The position numbers were made by a program, and so were the translations under genes. Positions 5,630 through 7,163 of a stretch of 7,163 nt of DNA are shown piece by piece. The DNA comes from Bacillaceae bacterium (GTDB lineage Bacteria > Bacillota > Bacilli > Bacillales > Amphibacillaceae), in the NCBI GenBank assembly GCA_030152985.1, contig JASLIE010000196.1, positions 1 to 7,163 of the forward strand, given 5' to 3'. Numbering within the stretch: position 1 is the stretch's first letter; every line of letters starts with the position of its first letter. Below the pieces are notes generated by a model. That model had not been told where the DNA came from. It was given only the letters and a program-made list of their open reading frames with translations, and ran no database searches.

Positions 5630-6912
5630 TTTCGCAACTCCTTTATCAATTCTTCCGCTCTACCGACGCGAATCTCTTTTTCTGCTACCATTTTTTCTGC
5701 AACTTGGTCCACTAAGTCACCTCTTGCACCTGCTGCCATTGCAACAGAGCGTGAATGAAGTGACATATGTCCACGTTGAATGCCTTCAGTTGCAAGTGCG
5801 CGTAAGGCACCTAAGTTTTGGGCTAAACCAACAGCCACAACAACTTGAGCAAGTTCCTTAGCCGACTCAACACCAAGTAACTCAAAACTTAACTTGGCCA
5901 TCGGATGGACTCGACTTGCTCCACCTACAATGCCGAGTGACATTGGAAGTTCAAGCTCTCCAACCAGGTCACCTTGCTCATTTTGACTCCATTTAGACAT
6001 AGAGCTATAGACTCCTGTACGCGCTGCATAAGCATGTGCTCCTGCTTCAACCGCACGCCAATCATTTCCTGTCGCTATAATAACAGGATCTATCCCATTC
6101 ATAATCCCTTTATTATGGGTCACTGCTCGGTAAGGATCAGATGCTGCAAATTCATAAGCATGAATCACACCATCTCTTACCTCCTCACCACTAAACCCAT
6201 CTGTTTCGAGTAAATCTACCGGAATCTCACATTTTGCTTTTGCCATACTCCGGTCTGCGTAATTAGATAGAATTCTTAAATATACTTTTCCACGCGTTAT
6301 TGCTTCAACTGTTGGTGCAAGTGCTTCAACCATCGTGTTAATAATGTTCGCACCCATGGCATCACAGGTATTTACATATAAATGGATAACAAGCATTTGA
6401 CTGTACTTCGACTCCGACTCATTTAACATACGAACATCTAAATCCACAGCACCCCCACCGCGTTTTTGTAAACTCGGGTAGGCTTCATTTGCTTGTCTAA
6501 CCAACGCTTCTTTTTGGCTTAAAACCGATTTTTCTGCAGCAGAAAAATCATCACAACCGACAACTTGAATTTGACCGATCATAATTCGTTCGGTTGCAGA
6601 CGTTTTAAATCCACCAGCATCTCTAACAATCTTCGCGATGTAACTGGCAGACGCAACGACAGAAGGCTCTTCTAACACCATTGGTATGACATAATCTTTG
6701 TTGTTTATTAAAAAGTTCAATCCAAGTCCAAACGGTAAAGGGAATGTAGCTATTACATTCTCAATCATCTTATCTGCCGTATCAATACCGAGTGCTTGAT
6801 TAGAAAACAATTGAGCTTCATGCTCTTTTGACAAATTGAACTTCTTACTAATCAACTTTCTACGTTCCTCTACCGGCATCTTATAGAAGCCAGGAATCCT
6901 AGAAGTCTTCAT
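5626..6912 (-). CDS. mvaA: Class II hydroxymethylglutaryl-CoA reductase
   Basis: The enzyme reduces HMG-CoA to mevalonate, the committed step of the mevalonate pathway. The 428-aa protein is a soluble class II reductase with no membrane segment. Catalytic residues are recognisable by family alignment: glutamate 82 in EEPSVVASAS (81-90), lysine 268 in THNKGIMNGID (265-275), aspartate 284 in GNDWRAVEAGAHAYA (282-296), and histidine 386 in HMSLHSRSVAM (382-392). The segment ENVIATFPLPFGLGLNF at 51-67 and DAMGANIINTMVEALAP at 184-200 are the substrate- and cofactor-side signatures. Whether it prefers NADH or NADPH cannot be told from sight. It is a stand-alone reductase, not the thiolase-reductase fusion MvaE of enterococci. 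The ATG has GAGGGTG 7 nt upstream; an extended -10 promoter lies about 75 nt upstream. It is the first gene of the operon. Confidence 0.98.
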   Translation of the reverse strand: MKTSRIPGFYKMPVEERRKLISKKFNLSKEHEAQLFSNQALGIDTADKMIENVIATFPLPFGLGLNFLINNKDYVIPMVLEEPSVVASASYIAKIVRDAGGFKTSATERIMIGQIQVVGCDDFSAAEKSVLSQKEALVRQANEAYPSLQKRGGGAVDLDVRMLNESESKYSQMLVIHLYVNTCDAMGANIINTMVEALAPTVEAITRGKVYLRILSNYADRSMAKAKCEIPVDLLETDGFSGEEVRDGVIHAYEFAASDPYRAVTHNKGIMNGIDPVIIATGNDWRAVEAGAHAYAARTGVYSSMSKWSQNEQGDLVGELELPMSLGIVGGASRVHPMAKLSFELLGVESAKELAQVVVAVGLAQNLGALRALATEGIQRGHMSLHSRSVAMAAGARGDLVDQVAEKMVAEKEIRVGRAEELIKELRK

Positions 6913-6985
6913 AATTGTTCACCCTCATCTTGTCTATTCTATTTTTATCTTGCTCTCTTACCTATTTCTTAACTCACTTATTCTA

Positions 6986-6994
6986 ATTATACCA
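6986..6994 (-). promoter_or_regulatory. Extended -10 promoter of the mevalonate operon
   Basis: The minus strand reads TGGTATAAT, a perfect TATAAT (6986-6991) with the upstream TG of an extended -10 element; no TTGACA-like box sits 16-18 nt further upstream. The upstream DNA to about 7050 is rich in A and T runs, which may act like an UP element. The inferred start near 6979 gives a leader of about 66 nt, in which I see no stable structure, upstream ORF or riboswitch. Confidence 0.75.
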
Positions 6995-7043
6995 AAAAAT
7001 CAGAAATGAATCGCCTTTTTAAACTAACTTTATTAAGTTTTTT

Positions 7044-7084
7044 CATAAAAAAACAAGGTAGTCTCATAAGAGACTACCTTGTTT
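7044..7084 (-). terminator. Intrinsic terminator after tRNA-Gln
   Basis: A perfect 15-bp inverted repeat (arms 7051-7065 and 7070-7084, AAACAAGGTAGTCTC and its complement) with a 4-nt loop begins 12 nt after the tRNA 3' end on the minus strand. The transcript continues into seven consecutive U residues, overlapping the foot of the stem. It ends the tRNA transcript and isolates the mevalonate promoter. In the plus direction the T-run is shorter and interrupted. Confidence 0.95.
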
Positions 7085-7096
7085 GCTCAATTAAAA

Positions 7097-7163
7097 CTGG
7101 GCTACAAGGATTCGAACCTTGGAATGACGGGACCAAAACCCGTTGCCTTACCGCTTGGCTATA
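7097..7163 (-). tRNA. tRNA-Gln (anticodon UUG), 5' end cut by window edge
   Basis: The minus strand shows the D arm (GCC/GGC), a 5-bp anticodon stem ACGGG/CCCGT around the loop TTTTGGT with anticodon TTG (plus-strand 7134-7136), the T arm CAAGG-TTCGAAT-CCTTG, and the 3' acceptor strand TAGCCCA followed by a G discriminator. Only the last two bases of the 5' acceptor strand are inside the window; the first five are missing. The sequence closely resembles Bacillus tRNA-Gln. No CCA is encoded: the DNA continues GTTTT, so the CCA end must be added by a nucleotidyltransferase. A terminator follows directly, so this is the last gene of its transcript. Confidence 0.95.

Noticed and set aside
5598..6213. 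Two plus-strand open frames (5598-5861 and 5974-6213) opposite mvaA
   Set aside because: Both antisense to conserved reductase motifs, with no ribosome binding site or recognisable product.
6913..6979. Possible riboswitch or T-box in the mvaA leader, suggested by the neighbouring tRNA
   Set aside because: The inferred leader is only about 66 nt, has no stable stem or terminator-antiterminator pair and no T-box core sequence; the tRNA has its own terminator.
7097..7163. tRNA 3' end as an attachment site for an integrated element
   Set aside because: What follows is a terminator and core metabolic genes; no integrase, direct repeat of the tRNA end or foreign-looking DNA is seen.
1..7163. A novel accessory or defence-type system
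   Set aside because: Every stretch of appreciable length is accounted for by well-known housekeeping genes, with no unexplained coding region, array or mobile element.

Overview
The window comes from a low-GC Gram-positive bacterium (Firmicutes), most likely a member of the Lactobacillales. The reasons are the bacterial-type cdaA-cdaR-glmM operon, a class II HMG-CoA reductase with a lactobacillales-style mevalonate pathway instead of the MEP pathway, strong AGGAG-type ribosome binding sites 7-9 nt before each start, and AT-rich intergenic DNA. I cannot name the genus. Every supported gene lies on the minus strand, so the window reads biologically from right to left.

Right edge (about 7047-7163): the 3' part of a tRNA-Gln(UUG) gene, cut by the window edge and closed by a strong intrinsic terminator. 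Next (7046-6913): an intergenic stretch with an extended -10 promoter. Then comes a four-gene mevalonate operon: HMG-CoA reductase (mvaA), mevalonate kinase (mvaK1), diphosphomevalonate decarboxylase (mvaD) and phosphomevalonate kinase (mvaK2). Together they turn HMG-CoA into isopentenyl diphosphate. Genes overlap or nearly touch, except for a 73-nt gap between mvaK1 and mvaD that holds a 17-bp RNA hairpin. The operon ends at a textbook intrinsic terminator overlapping the mvaK2 stop codon.

After a second promoter of the same extended -10 type, the conserved cdaA-cdaR-glmM operon begins. It encodes the membrane diadenylate cyclase that makes c-di-AMP, its membrane-anchored YbbR-domain regulator, and phosphoglucosamine mutase, which supplies GlcNAc-1-P precursor for peptidoglycan. 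glmM begins at a TTG codon and runs off the left edge; 208 codons are present.

The two operons have separate promoters and a terminator between them, yet both feed cell-envelope synthesis: isopentenyl diphosphate leads to the undecaprenyl carrier, glucosamine-1-phosphate leads to UDP-GlcNAc, and c-di-AMP ties turgor to wall synthesis. HMG-CoA synthase (mvaS), thiolase and IPP isomerase (fni/idi) are not here and must be elsewhere if the pathway is complete. I found no mobile element, CRISPR array, phage gene or novel defence-type system. This is a housekeeping region, and the points worth a second look concern regulation, operon layout and start-codon choice.
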